In this document: positions 10,080 to 21,439 of the stretch, in pieces | Numbering within the stretch: position 1 is the stretch's first letter | How the letters are laid out: every line of letters begins with the position of its first letter | From: Bathynomus jamesi | Taxonomy: Eukaryota > Arthropoda > Malacostraca > Isopoda > Cirolanidae | DNA: 64,000 nucleotides | Assembly (NCBI GenBank): GCA_023014485.1 | Contig: JAJOZX010008840.1 | Span: 5,001 to 69,000 of the forward strand | Direction of reading: 5' to 3' | Made by a program: the position numbers and the translations under genes | Notes under the pieces: model-generated | The model's database searches: none | Told to the model about the DNA's origin: nothing | What the model saw: only the letters and a program-made list of their open reading frames with translations

Positions 10080-12444
10080 TAGGGATGGAAAATAACCGAA
10101 AAGTGTAAAACCGGTTTTCACCGTCGCTATATTCTTAAAGCCGGTTTTTACCGATGGGATTCTGTATGCTTTATAGTGAGGTAAATGATCAAAATATTAA
10201 AAAGAAATAAGGTTTTAATTGATTCAATCAAGTATGTGTAACATTTTAATTAAAAAGTTTATTATCGAACTTGATTTTTGAAATAACACTTGAGAAAACA
10301 AAGAGCATTAAGTCTCTGATCTGACATTCTTGATCGAATCTTTGTGACGAATAAACCAGCAGCTGAAAACACACTCGGACTACGCTGGTGGCTTTTATTG
10401 GAAGCAACGCCTCGTACATTCGATCCAAATTTTCGCTTCTATTCAAAGTAGCTTCAAAATATTTGAATTCATTGTTTACGTCAAAGGTCTCAAAAGAATC
10501 TTGGGTTTCATTTTCAGTTTGTTCATCTCACACATGTACTCGTTCATAAGTTGATCGTCATCATTTACTTCACGACCTGAGCTGCCTTGTGAATCTTCTA
10601 GTTTCGAAGCAATTGTTTGGACTTGGTCGTCTGTTTCTGAAATCTGGCAAGCTTCTGGAAAAAGCCTCTTAAATGTATGATCCGCATACTTCTTAAGTGC
10701 TTGTCTTGAAGGAAAGAGGAACGGTGCTGATGATTCATTTTTCAAGACCTCGGGATTGTGGAGAAAACTTAGCAAGGCGAGAGCTTCTTTTTGTCTTCTC
10801 GATGAGTAGCGATCAATGAGACACTGACGTAGCTTAAAAGCTAAAGGTTTGTTTTTTCTTTCAAATTTATCCAAAATGAATTTCATGGAAGATTCAGCTT
10901 TGAGCAAACTTGCATCTTCGGAACAGAGTCCCTTCAAAACAATTTCCAGTGGACGAAGCGTGTCAAAGAGGCTCTTTGGAGCATTCCATTCTTCATCTGA
11001 AATCGTCTCTGTTGAGCGTATCACTCTGAGGGCCTTTGGAGTGCAATTTTTTATTTTCAAAAATCTTTCTATCATGGCCGAAAAACTGTTCCACCTCGTT
11101 CTACAGTCAAGGATAAGCTTCATTTCCTTTTCATTAAATTCATCTTTGACAAAATCCCGCAATCTCTCATTTTTCAAAGGAGACTTTCGAAATATGCGAC
11201 AGATTTTTCTCACCTTATTCATTACTTTTAAGTAATCTTAACGAGGTTTTGGAAGTACAATTACGTCATCTATGTCTGACTCAAAAATTGTATCAGTGCA
11301 TAAAATTTCACTCATCTTCGCTTAACTCATGTGCAGTGTTCATCTTCTTCGATGGTTTCATCTTCAGGGGTAGGGTCACTTTCCCCTTCAACTGAATTTT
11401 CAGCAGTTTTTGAATACAAGATATCCGAAACCGCGAGATGTATAGTATGTGCAATGCATTGTTGGTGATCAGGTACTACTTCTCTTTCAAATTTGACCAT
11501 TACTGAGGCACCGTCGTGGGTGCAACCCACGATATGCTTATCTAGGTCCAAGACAAAGTCTTCCAATCTTTTCCTAACGATTGCAATAGTTTTGGTGCTA
11601 TCGAGAGAACCATTTATTCATTAGACCAAGAGACCAATGTTGATTTTCATCATGAACATTAATATTAATATATCTTTGGTTTTGCAAAGATGTATACTCG
11701 TCCATAGTTAATAAATAGCGGATTCCTTGTCTCTCCTGATTCTTGAATTAGTTGACCAATTCATGTTTCTTTTTCTCATAAAAACTAAGCACCATTTTTC
11801 TGACACCATTATGGGAAGTTGGATGAGGCTTGTCGTATTTTATCTTTCTTAGGCTTTCTTGAGTGAATTCACTTTTAGCAGTTGATTGAAAACTGTCCAT
11901 CTACACACGCAAGTTTCGAAACTTTCTCTTCTATGGATTTTTTTTTGCATAAACTCTTCCACTGTTCTTTGTTTCTTCAATGGCTGATTAATCTGGTCGA
12001 TGTTTATGCCATGAATATTTTTCATGTGGGATGATAAACTTGAAGTAGAACCTCCACAACACTTTAAAACTTTGTGACATGTCATACACTCTGCTGCTTC
12101 TTTATTCTTAAGAGTGAAATGATACCAAGCATTTGATTTCTTTGACATGATGGAGTATTAAATCTTAGAATCTTAACTGATCAATGTGCAATCATCCACA
12201 TAACATTCAAGACTGAAGCATCAATTATTTACACTTATAAACAAACAAAAAACGATACGAAACGATGCAAAACGTAATTACTATGTTTTTAAACGTTTGG
12301 AAACGTTTGTTTCATAGAAAATGGACCAAAGTGATCGGAGATTTGCGCAAAAATGTGAAAACCGGTTCTTATCGTCGGTTTCGGTGGTGATTAAAAATTT
12401 TCATCACTGGTTAAAAACCGGTCTTTTAAAACCGGGTTCCATCT
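10080..12444 (-). mobile_element. hAT transposon (BED-finger type) inserted in CR1 ORF1
   Basis: The 8-bp sequence CTGTCAAC occurs on both sides (10072-10079 and 12445-12452) and, once one copy and the element are removed, ORF1 reads through. The left end begins TAGGGATGGAA; the right end ends TTCCATCT, a slightly eroded partner. Subterminal AACCGGTTTT motifs recur at both ends. The element codes on the minus strand. Confidence 0.85.
10246..12148 (-). pseudogene. hAT transposase (BED finger, DDE core, dimerisation domain), broken
   Basis: Pieces from N to C: 12148-11849 has a BED finger (WYHF, CMTCHKVLKC, then LSSHMKNIHG); 11566-11327 carries the second catalytic block (VGCTHDGASVM, then CIAHTIHLAV, the C/DxxH motif); 11222-10476 covers LDCRTRWNS and the helical insertion region; about 10500-10250 is the C-terminal dimerisation part (KATSVxSE-like, LFVTKIRSR in shifting frames). 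The part with the first catalytic Asp, between 11849 and 11566, is degraded. At least four frame breaks make it inactive. Confidence 0.8.
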
Positions 12445-13075
12445 CTGTCAACCCTGGCCCCTGGGAGACAGACCCTCCTCCTCTTGGTTGGATGCAGTTC
12501 AACGAACTCTGTGACAATATGGCGCACTAAAGAGTCCCCAATTAAAATAGTTTCCCCCTCATTCACGTCCCTTTCCAAATGGGCGAAAGGGTTCGAAACC
12601 GCGATAGGGGGTGTGGGGATTCCTATCACCTAACGTACGCGGCCTAGCTCCACTCTTAACTTCTCTAAATCCCTCCCCATCTACTAATTTCAGACCAACC
12701 TTAACCCCTTCCTCAACTCTATCCAACCTTCCCGATAAGCTACCTAAACTAGAAACTAGGTTACGTACCTCACCCTTCAAATTACTAAAGTCTTCAAAGT
12801 TAGTATTGGTTCGGCTTTCGTCAACCGTAGCCCTACCCCTGCCTTCATCAAGCGTTGCAAGTCTTTCCGTTACCTCACATACACTGCGTTTTATGTCAAC
12901 TATTTCCTCCTTTAACTCGCAAAAGACACAAACTGATCTCTCGGTAATCGCCATAGGACCGCCGTTATAATCTTTAAAATCCGAATACCACCGGTTTACC
13001 CTACACCTAACACACGATGCTTTCTGCGACGGCATTGCGCAGTTAAAATTAGTTTATAACCGTCACAAGTTTAAG

Positions 13076-13417
13076 TTAAATTAAGCCGGCACGCTATGAA
13101 AACTTCTAAATCGCTAAAAACCACTAATATTCAATTACTTAACTATAACAATGTGAATATAAACACAAGTATATAAAATTCAAAACTTTCCAAAAGTAAA
13201 ATTATTAGCAATATGCAAAAGTAGAAGCAATATCAGAGAGTTCAGGAAATGCGTCCGTTTTAGTAGTGTTTATCCAAGTAATTGTGTTTTCTATGCATAT
13301 TTATAAAAAATGGAATTTTATTTAAGGGTGATCTTAATTGTTCATCGAATTACTGTATACAACACATTTTTACGTTATATAGCTTTCAATGTTTCTCTCA
13401 CATAGGAGTGACATGGG

Positions 13418-13420
<3 letters not shown>
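13076..13420. other. Upstream flank of CR1, no gene seen
   Basis: AT-rich sequence after the CR1 5' end. The exact 5' boundary is not marked by a recognisable target duplication. No supported coding sequence. Confidence 0.5.

Positions 13421-13469
<49 letters not shown>
13421..13469. repeat. (TA)n(GT)n microsatellite
   Basis: A TA run passes into a GT run that supplies the target site for the adjacent hAT MITE. Confidence 0.9.
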
Positions 13470-13950
13470 TAGTGATGGGACGATGCATCGCAATCGCAAT
13501 CGCGATACAATCGCACATTTTTTACAATCGCAATCGCATTTAATGAGTGCGATTGTGAACAAAAGATTTAAATCTCTACAAAAGTTGCTATGAAAGCTGC
13601 TCTTTCATGCGTACTTAAAGGAAAGTTTAGCTAACAACAATACGGAATAATAAATAAATAATAAATAAGTCAAAAACAGAAATGAAAACGGGTTGCGAAT
13701 TAGTTGAAAACAGAATAAAAAATTGGTTTAATAATAACAATAAGTACACCTCTTTATTTGCTCTATGTAAAATTGGAATGTTAAAAAAGCAAGCTAACCC
13801 TATGGTAGGTAACGCGTTTAGGTATATTTAAAGCATAAATGAGCGTTATGTGAGGCTAAAGCTAAAACATCGCAATCGCAATCGCGCGATTTTCAAATTC
13901 TGACAATCGCAACAGCGATTGTATGAAATATGACAATCGTCCCATCACTA
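13470..13950. mobile_element. Non-autonomous hAT-like element in a GT repeat
   Basis: Ends are perfect inverted TAGTGATGGGACGAT. GTGTGTGT lies on both sides, consistent with an 8-bp duplication though the target is itself repetitive. Subterminal CGATTG/CAATCG motifs are repeated many times at both ends, a common arrangement for hAT transposase binding. The 481-bp body encodes nothing recognisable. Confidence 0.8.
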
Positions 13951-14439
13951 GTGTGTGTGTGTGTGTGTGTACGTACGAGTATATATAAATACTTTCTTTA
14001 GTAGGTGCCAACACGATTGCAAGAACAAAAATAAAAAATGAGCAATCTTTTGCCAGACATATCTGGGAACTATCTACACCAGCTAGCGCAAGAGTTACAC
14101 TTATTTCAACACCATCAAATAAAAATCCAAACGGATCTTGTTTGGGCTACCCGCTAGATGATTTGCATAAGAAATAGCCTACCTCTATAACAACGTACAA
14201 TTGTTTTAGACTAACTTAATTGGAATTACCTGATTGACAAACACTTCCAGAATATTAGCCGTCATTCTCTAGCCAGGCATATATCTGCCAACTATCTCCT
14301 TCAGTTAGCGCAAAAGTTGCCAGTACCCATCTAACAACTTTTTTTATTATGTACAGTTATTTACACGTACCAATTCCTTTTAACAGTTCTCCAACAGCTG
14401 GCGAAAAAGTTGTGAAATGCATCAATACATAGTACCCAC
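13951..14439. other. Microsatellite and duplicated non-coding segment
   Basis: A GT run (13951-13970) is followed by AT-rich DNA. The block GTACCCATCTAACAAC with its TATGTACAGTTATTTACACG tail near 14324-14372 recurs near 14431-14477. No gene seen. Confidence 0.55.
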
Positions 14440-14583
14440 CTAACAACTTTATTATGTACAGTTATTTACACGTACTCAATCATTTTAACCACATACTGGT
14501 AAAACTCGCTAAATTTAACCTACAGAAAGCTGTAATCATTTTATTCTTCAAGCCGATGACGTGAAAGGGCGTTGAATAAACAC

Positions 14584-14614
<31 letters not shown>

Positions 14615-14696
14615 GGGATTGAACTCAGAATGGTCCCCTGAGGTTTTCTTTCATGAGACACACAGACCGTGCATGGAACAAGGACAGTCTGTGTGT

Positions 14697-14763
<67 letters not shown>

Positions 14764-15205
14764 CCATCGGATACACAGATGTGTTCATAACGAACTGAAA
14801 TATTGGAGAAATCTGGAAACTAAAGACATTTAGGACCTCTATCATTTATTTATACGAAACACAAGGCTATCTTCCTTTCTTGCACTGTCTGTCTGTCTGT
14901 CTGTCCATCCATCCATCCATCCATCCATCCATCTATCTATCTATCTATCTATCTATTCAAACTCCGCAGCACAATGACCTGAGAGTTGCCAGCGAGATCT
15001 TTAACCAAAAATATTTTTCTAAACACTTTCTATCATTGTCCATATTGTTTAGCCAGATAAATTTAAGGAAACGTTAGTACTAAATCAGACATACATCCGT
15101 TTTCTAAATATACGCTTAATCATTATATTACTATATACACAAACGAATATTTAAATTAAACTTCTGATTCTTTCGCAATAAAAATCAACTTATACTCTCC
15201 GACTA
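14440..15205 (-). repeat. Dispersed repeat C, copy 1, with internal microsatellites
   Basis: Matches 22890-23440 on the opposite strand: the TGACGTGAAAGGGCGTT block near 14560, GACATTTAGGACCTCT near 14830, the AGCGAGATCTTTAACC block near 14990, and the TTTCGCAATAAAAATCAACT block near 15175. Internal tracts are (CA)n 14584-14611, (TA)n 14700-14760 and a GTCT/ATCC/ATCT tetranucleotide series at 14886-14956. Non-coding. Confidence 0.7.
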
Positions 15206-15394
15206 ACACAAAGGTAGTAAGGAGGAAGTAGGAAATTATGGAGCTGATAGTTTAGCATCTTTGCTAGGATCAGGGCCGTTTCCTGGCATAAGCAGACTAA
15301 GCGGCAGCTTAGGGCCCCGCTGCTACTAGGGGGCCCCTAGACAGGCTCCCAGGTCATAGCTCAGTGGGCAAGAATAGGAATATAGCTGAAGTTA

Positions 15395-15562
15395 TTATTA
15401 ATATTATTATTATTATTATTATCCTTATTGTTGTTGTTATCCTTATTGTTATCCTTATTGTTGTTGTTATCCTTATTGTTGTTGTTATCCTTATTATTGT
15501 TGTTATCCTTATTGTTGTTGTTATCCTTATTGTTGTTGTTATCCTTATTATTATTATTGTCG
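15395..15562. repeat. TTATTG/TTATCC-type microsatellite
   Basis: Imperfect array built on ATCCTTATTGTTGTTGTT, running out of an ATT trinucleotide run. Both strands stay open through it, so hydrophobic or TIR-rich open frames here are repeat artefacts. Confidence 0.9.
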
Positions 15563-16108
15563 TATTAATTAAAGTTTTTGTATGAGACAAATGTGATAAA
15601 ACGGAGACAAACGAAACGTTTTGGTCGTTGTGTAAATAACTATTGAGATCTTATTTCTATATTATTTAACTTTATTCTTACTATATGCTTACTTTCCTAA
15701 ATGCTTAATTTTTCTAGTATTGTAAAACTTTATTTAACTAATTTACTAATTATTAAGAGATTTTGTAACGCTTTAAAACCTAGGATTATTTTCGTTATGT
15801 TTTCAAGTTTATTAATTCTTTTCTCATCTTTTTCAGATAATGTGAATTTTGTTGGTTAAAACCTAAATGGTCTGATTATTTGAATGTATTTGATTAACGT
15901 TACAATTATAACAATAATAATTATTATTATCATTATCATGATGATGATTATTATTATTATTTAGCAGATTAGTTGTGGTTAACTAGGTGTGACTTCGTGC
16001 ATCTTGGAAAATGAAACGACATTATCCATCAGGAGCTGAAAAACGGAAAAAGAAGAAAATAGAGGAGGAGAAGCTTTCCAGTAGCACAGGTGAGATGTGT
16101 CACTTGTA

Positions 16109-17490
16109 GGGGTGTCAGGAAATGATTGCCCCCCCCTGTAGAGCAAAAACTAGAAGAGATAGATAAAAACCGGCGAGACCACTTGAAAGAGCGTTAAAAT
16201 CTGAATAAAAACCATTATATTCTATTCCTGTGATTTTAATTCTTACCATTTTTTTCCCCACAGAAACCATGGCATCATCTATTTTGAACGGTTCAGAGAA
16301 AAAGCGAGTTCTTGACCGCATTCGAGCTGTCACATTTCGTGAAGCAAAGGAAGCTGGTGCAACTTTCATAACTCGACACTGGGTGGCTGAGAGATTAAAA
16401 AGATCAGAAGACTTTGTCAAAAGGAATTGGAATAAGAATACTGAAGATTGTGAAACAGAATTTCGAGGAGGAAGACCGGAGAAATTATCTCAAGAATCGA
16501 AAGACATTGTGCTTGCTGCATCACGGCGCCGAAAGAAGAGCTGCTCGGAGGTAGCGAAAGAGATACTTATCCGTCGTGGTAAGATAGTCAATCGGCAACT
16601 TGTGCATCAATTTCGAGTTCGCCAAGGCTTGAGTGCTTGGCATGAAACAGCTAAGCCACGGAAGAGTGATCTTAATATTGAAGATCGGCTATGGTTTTGT
16701 GATTATCTTGAGGAATGGACGGAAGACTATTTCCTTCACTTGGTTGTCAGCGATGAATTCTTCGTTTATGTCTCCAGAAAACCAAATTTTCAGAATGATC
16801 GGGTTTGGGCAACAACTCCTGATGAAGTCCCAGACGACCAGAAGTATCGAGAAATAGTAAAAAATCCAGCATGTGTGGGTGTTTTCATTATGTTCTCTAT
16901 TCGGAAGCTCATCTGGGTTATCAAACCAAGAGGAACCAGTTGGGATGGGCCTTATTTTCGAAATGTAATTTTAGCCCAACATGTAATTCCGTTTTTGAAA
17001 GACCCCGAGTGTGTTTTGGATGTTGAACAGGCAACCTTTCTTCACGACAAAGCCCCCTGTATGAAAGCACTTGCGACTCAACAACTGCTTAAGGACAATA
17101 ACATTGATTTTTTCGGAAATGATGAATGACCTGGCAATTCTCCCGATCTTAATGTCTGTGAACATGTCGGATCCATCATGAAGGATCGGGTGGAGTCCTT
17201 AATGCTGGAACAACCCATTCAGAATCGGTATTCAACAGAAATTATGACTGCAAAGATCAACGAAGTCCTTGAAGAAATGAGTCATGATACCGATCTCTTT
17301 GAGACACTTCTGGGATCATACCCCCGTCGATTAATGGCCGTCAGAGCTGCAAATGGGGGCAACACCCGATATTAAAACAAGTTGTTTTTATTCAAAATTA
17401 AACGCTCTTTCGCGTGGTTTTGTCTGTTTTTTTCTATTCCTTTCAGTTTCTTCTGTACAGGGGGGGGGGCAATCATTTCCTGACACCCTT
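16109..17490 (+). mobile_element. DD37E Tc1/mariner-type transposon inside a hAT intron
   Basis: TA lies on both sides (16107-16108 and 17491-17492). The ends read GGGGTGTCAGGAAATGATTG and, on the right, the complement of AAGGGTGTCAGGAAATGATT, each followed by a long C run. It lies between the splice donor and acceptor of the host hAT, so it could be spliced out of the transcript. Confidence 0.85.
16269..17375 (+). pseudogene. DD37E transposase, broken by a single stop codon
   Basis: I chose the Met at 16269, just after an acceptor-like CCCCACAG. The N-terminus has a helix-turn-helix-like region with GRPEKLSQES (GRPR-type motif) near residue 75. Catalytic residues: Asp in LVVSDEFF, Asp in FLHDKAP, Glu in SPDLNVCE; I count 37 residues between the last two, giving the DD37E signature. 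The frame stays open to 17375 apart from one TGA at 17127-17129, exactly where Tc1-type enzymes have Trp before P-x-NSPDLN, so a single G-to-A change from TGG explains it. About 369 codons, normal for the superfamily. Confidence 0.85.
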
Positions 17491-18509
17491 TATATTCTTA
17501 TGATTACAGTTCAGGCAACTAGGTTAGGTAGACCATCAAGCTAGGCAAGTGCTCAGGAATCGTGTAGAGTAAGCTAGTCTGTAATATTTATAATATTTCG
17601 AAATGTGAAATTTAATGGATCACATCACCTCAAATTCTGTTCACACAGATCAATTATCAAACAAGATAAGAAAGAGTATTTTAGCAAAATCTAACAGAAT
17701 ATGTAATGTTATGTTCTTCTCAGGAGCACTACTAAAATATTTGGAAAAGCCATCCTCGGCAAAGCCTGGATGAGCATCATGAGCCAACAGCAGGACCATC
17801 CTCTATGCAACCTCAAACACCAGTAGAAGTAGAGCCTGATGAACCAACAGGTGGCCCATCTTCTGTTCAGCTTCAAACACCACACACAGGCATTTCTACT
17901 GAGCAACAAGAACCAAGATCTGCTCCACCGCTTGATCCGTATGACTGGCCAGTTGTCCTGTCAGATGCCTTGAAGACAGATCTGGTGTCTCGAGGACCAT
18001 TTCAAATCAGTCCAGATTTCACATTCCCTAAAAGAGAGGACGGTAGAAGCGTTCATCACCATTACATGTACAGAACATTAATTAATGAGGAAAAAATAAA
18101 GCGAAGCTGGCTGATGTACTTTAGAAGGAATAATGCTCTTTATTGCTTCTGCTGCAAGTTGTTTTCAAGGAAGTCGTACAAACTAATTACCGATGGACTT
18201 TCAGACTGGATAAACGTTGGTTCGCTTCTGGAAGGCCATGGAAATAGTTCAGAACATGTAGATAACATGGCAACATGGAAGGATCTGGAACTGCGGCTAG
18301 AAACTGGGAGGACCATTGACCAAACTGAAATGTCATTAATGGAGGTAGAGCGAAAACGCTGGCGAGATGTTCTCTCACGTCTTATAAGTATAATCCAATC
18401 ACTGGCAGAGAGAAACCTTGCTTTCAGGGGGTCTTCCTCTACATTGTACAATAGAGACAATGGCAACTTCTTGAAGGAGGTTGAGCTGCTTGCCAAATTG
18501 TCAAATTAG

Positions 18510-20218
18510 ATTTTATATATTGTCAAATTAGAAATTTACTAATAGTTAAAAATTTGGGTGATAATGATGATAATAGTGATACAGTTTTGACGTATAAAGA
18601 TCGTGGTTTTCACATGTATATAAAATTAAGGCATTTTATAGCCTCAGATCTACCTTTGAGTATGGGTGACGCAGTCATTGTTTATTGAAGGGGAAAGCTT
18701 CACATCAACAGATGGAACTTCTACCGTTGTTTTTATCACATTAGGTGCTCTGTCATTAAGTGACCAACCACTCCTTTTAAAAAAGTTAAGGATGTATGGA
18801 TAAGTATTGTGTTTTTGGATTGAATATACACAATACACTATAGTGCCTAACTTTAGTTAATCTCAAACGAAATGAGTATTTTCTTGAGTTCAAGTATCGC
18901 TTAGGTTTTGGTTTGTTGGACTTAAAATGTATGATAATGTAGATGCTTGCTAGTTTATAGTGGTTATTGAAAAATGTATTGAAAAATTATTTTTATTGAG
19001 AGATTATTTTTATTTGGATGCAATATTAAGGCTAAGTTTACTTTAAATAGACACAGTAACTATAGAAATAATAATGGCCCATTTAGACACTGTCAACATA
19101 GCTACAGACTTTTTCACTGTAGGCTGCAGTGGTTTTAAGGTTAAAATTTGGTCAGCAGCCAGATTACTAACTATGGTCAAGCTAAATTCATTAAAATTAA
19201 TTTAGACTTACCAAAAATGAAGTTGCCAGTTGAACGTTACCCTTTCTGTTTCTAACTAATCCATAAGTTTCATTTAGTTTCCAGATTTGAATTTTATTTG
19301 TTAAGTTTTAAGTTACTATTTGGCACACTGCTAAGTTATTTATTTATAGGGGCTATTTCCCAGACCTAGTTTTGCAGTTTAAGTTAGGCTAGGGCTGTAT
19401 TGCCCTTAAGTTTTTGTTTTTAAAGGTTTAAGGTTTTGAAGGTTTTTACTCAAGTTAAGTTAGGGCTATATTGCCTTTAAGTTTTAATAGGGGCTATAAC
19501 AGCCATTTAATTATTTAGTTAGGGCAGTTGTAGCCCGGTTCGAGTTTCTTCTAGGTACCTAGTTTTAATCTCTTACCTTAGTTATATTTTAATTAAATTA
19601 CTTACACCTAGTTCTGATAGGCCTCTATTTAGTTAAACAGGGTTTTAGTTTAACAGGGTTTTAGTTTGATTGCAGTGGTTAATAATGAGGTTTAAAGGTT
19701 GACTTTAAGTTGCCCGGTTAGTTGGGGAACTACGAGAATTTTTTATGAAAAAACTAGCCCACTTGATTCAGCAGTCAAAATTTTTCAAGAATCGACAAAG
19801 AGCTCCGTTTTTCTTTGTCTCAGAAACTTTTTTCTTTCTTCTTTTTGTTAATTAGGGAAACCCAACTTCACTAGTTGGTTAGAAACGAGGGTTGTTATTT
19901 TATTCTATATTTATTTTGTTTATATTTTATTTGGAAATATATGCGGTTATTTCTAACCACTTTTTTTAACAGTGGTGCCAAAAAATTTATTTTCTTGCTT
20001 TTTCCCCTTCCCTTATCCTATAGAAAAGCCATTTACAGAGAAAATAAGTAGCTTTATAGTTTAAAAAAGAAATTGTTTTATATGATGTAGAAATCTATAA
20101 ATAATTTTTTAAATATATAAATTAGACTTTCTTTTAATTAAGCTTAGACATACAGGTTACAGAAAACTGAATAACTGTTTTCAGTGAAGGACTGACCCCA
20201 ACAACTTCATTAAAATTG
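18510..20218. other. Non-coding stretch with a possible LTR end
   Basis: No supported gene in 1.7 kb. Repeated TTAGGGCTATATTGCC-like phrases occur between 19350 and 19540. Near 19970 the sequence TTTTTTAACAGTGGTGCCAA resembles an LTR terminus (CA) followed one base later by a TGGTGCC primer-binding-site start; no LTR partner or pol gene was found, so this is only a candidate. Confidence 0.35.
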
Positions 20219-20228
20219 CACGCGCGCG

Positions 20229-20278
<50 letters not shown>
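20219..20278. repeat. (CG)n(CA)n microsatellite
   Basis: CG dinucleotide run passing directly into about twenty CA units. Confidence 0.95.
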
Positions 20279-20279
<1 letters not shown>

Positions 20280-20747
20280 CTTTGAAATAATAATGAGAAC
20301 TTTAATCAGGTTATTATGATTACAGAATTGGTAGGGATAGTCAGCTTGTTCTTAAACCAACCTAGGTTAGGCCTATCAGCATATGTGGTAGAGTTGTATT
20401 ATTTTGGAGTTACCGAAGCACCTACAGCGAATCTAACTCGTAGAAGAGTAGGCCTTGGGTTTACGGAAATGTTAACAACATCCCCTGTTTTAGTTTTGGA
20501 CCTACCTTTTCTAACGTAAGACCGTAGATATTTATCCAACATTAGATGAACTAAAGCCTGAATTTCCTGCAGTACTATCAATTTACAAAACAAAGTTTTA
20601 TCCACAGTTAATAGCTCAGGCATATCAAAAACTCAGTCACAAGAACTTAAGACTAATTTTAAACCTCAAACAAATAAAGTACTATAAATTTCTAGAGTGA
20701 GTAAGTTTCTTTATAAACACCCTGCATAAGAAAACTGCAATAATAGC

Positions 20748-21437
20748 TATAAAGTCCCTATCTCTTTCAGTGAAAACGTAGCAAAAAGGGTAAAATTTAA
20801 TATAATAAAAGGCATACATTTAATGAATACTTAAGCACATGATTCTACATGAGCACCATCAGTATCTCTACAGAATTCGAATCTGTCAGCAGCATTGCGG
20901 AACACATTTTAAAGCATGACAGGGGTTATTTTTGAAACTGCTATTACGATACGAGCACGTAAATGTCCCAGCTTCATTCAGATGGCATTTTAAACACCGT
21001 CGTCTTTCAACAAAATGGGGCACCTTGTCATTACACAAACATTGTTCGTGAGTACCTAAATGAAAGATCTCCAAATCGGTGGATCGGACGTGGAGGCAAC
21101 AGGCCATGGGCGGCTCGATCTCCTGACCTAACGCCCTTGGATTTCTTTGCATGGGGCTTTATCAAATCAAACGTCCATCAAACGAGGGTTACAGATCTGT
21201 AAGATTTATGTGCTCGTATCGTAACAGCAGTTACAAAAATAACCCCTCTCATGCTCCAAAATGTGTTCCGCAATGCTGCTAACAGATTCGAACTCTGTAG
21301 AGATACTGATGGTGGTCATGTAGAATCATATGCTTAAGTATTCATTAAATGTATGCCTTCTATTATATTATTAAATTCTACCCTTTTTGCTACGTTTTCA
21401 CCGAAATAGATAAGGACTTTATAAACACCCTGTATTG
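20748..21437. mobile_element. Rearranged DD41D element, foldback with duplicated 3' ends
   Basis: Arms 20748-20962 and 21204-21422 are inverted copies of each other. The right arm is the natural transposase C-terminus and 3' flank and ends ACACCCTG before TA; the left arm is the same 3' sequence turned around. Between them lies a transposase core fragment. A separate ACACCCTGCA end at about 20712-20724 may belong to another element. Confidence 0.6.
20963..21201 (+). pseudogene. DD41D transposase fragment, second catalytic Asp changed to Asn
   Basis: Encodes FQQNGAPCHYT, IVREYLNERSPNRWIGRGG and ARSPDLTPLDFFAWG. The spacing from the QNG position to the LD of TPLDFF is 41 residues, as in the DD41D (rosa-like) group, but the expected Asp of QDGAP is Asn. 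The frame ends soon after VHQTR. N-terminal half absent. Confidence 0.7.
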
Positions 21438-21439
21438 AT

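Larger units (their letters stand above)
9619..13035 (-). pseudogene. CR1-like ORF1 with Cys-rich finger and SGNH-esterase-like domain (split by hAT)
   Basis: Starts at the Met near 13035 (MPSQKASCVRCRVNRWYSDF), has CxxC pairs (CVRC, CVFC) suggesting a zinc finger, then a helical coiled-coil-like stretch to about residue 130. A frameshift leads to the SGNH-type part: block I ILIGDSLVRHI near 12540, CLPGARVD at the insertion point, and after the hAT the VTMVGG block, LGITPRHGL and the C-terminal DG-HFNEIGN block (frameshifted) near 9745. The nucleophile Ser (GDS) and the late His are visible. In CR1 elements this domain is proposed to aid RNP or membrane contact. Confidence 0.75.
4898..13075 (-). 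mobile_element. CR1-like non-LTR retrotransposon, near full length, three nested insertions
   Basis: Reading the minus strand from about 13075: ORF1 (cysteine-rich N-terminus, coiled region, SGNH-esterase-like domain), then ORF2 (apurinic-type endonuclease and reverse transcriptase), then a short poly-A (T-run on plus at 4899-4918). CR1-type LINEs are known to carry an esterase and a PHD-like finger in ORF1, which fits. Insertions at 6997-8601, 8616-8821 and 10080-12444 account for about 4.2 kb; removing them leaves about 4 kb, close to the usual CR1 length. Frameshifts in ORF2 show it is inactive. Confidence 0.8.
15271..18509 (+). mobile_element. ZMYM1-type hAT transposon, 5' part with DD37E inside its intron
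   Basis: The left end begins CAGGGCCGTTTCCTGGCATA and runs into GCGGCAGCTTAGGGCCCC, the end style of hATs with zinc-finger MYM-like transposases. A short N-terminal exon (16012-16089), an intron-like gap with a complete DD37E element, and a second exon (17726 onwards) follow. Homology stops at about 18509, and no right end was found, so the 3' half is missing or lies elsewhere. Confidence 0.7.
16012..18509 (+). pseudogene. hAT transposase N-terminal half, zinc-finger MYM1-like
   Basis: Exon 1 at 16012-16089 starts MKRHYPSGAEKRKKKKIEEE and ends at ACAG/GTGAG, a good splice donor. Exon 2 follows an acceptor TTCTTCTCAG at 17716-17725 with ALLKYLEKP, meets one frameshift near 17770, then runs open to 18509. 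It holds the TTF-type finger segment: DPYDWPVVLSDALK, RGPFQISPDFTFP, RSWLMYFRRNNALYCFCCKL. The catalytic core is missing. Such proteins are often annotated as zinc finger MYM-type protein 1-like, but belong to hAT transposons. Confidence 0.75.

Noticed and set aside
14613..14845. Open frames rich in IYIYIY
   Set aside because: They come from the TA microsatellite; similar artefacts occur near 35118-35388, 43459-43806, 44690-45072, 52231-52515 and 53279-53554.
15354..15590. Hydrophobic VVILIVVVILI frame resembling membrane segments
   Set aside because: It is the translation of the TTATTG-type microsatellite; the opposite strand is equally open.
19960..19995. Full LTR retrotransposon
   Set aside because: Only one terminus-like TAACA plus TGGTGCC was seen; no second LTR, gag or pol is recognisable.
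20886..21152. Minus-strand 88-codon frame
   Set aside because: Lies antisense to the DD41D remnant and one of its inverted arms.
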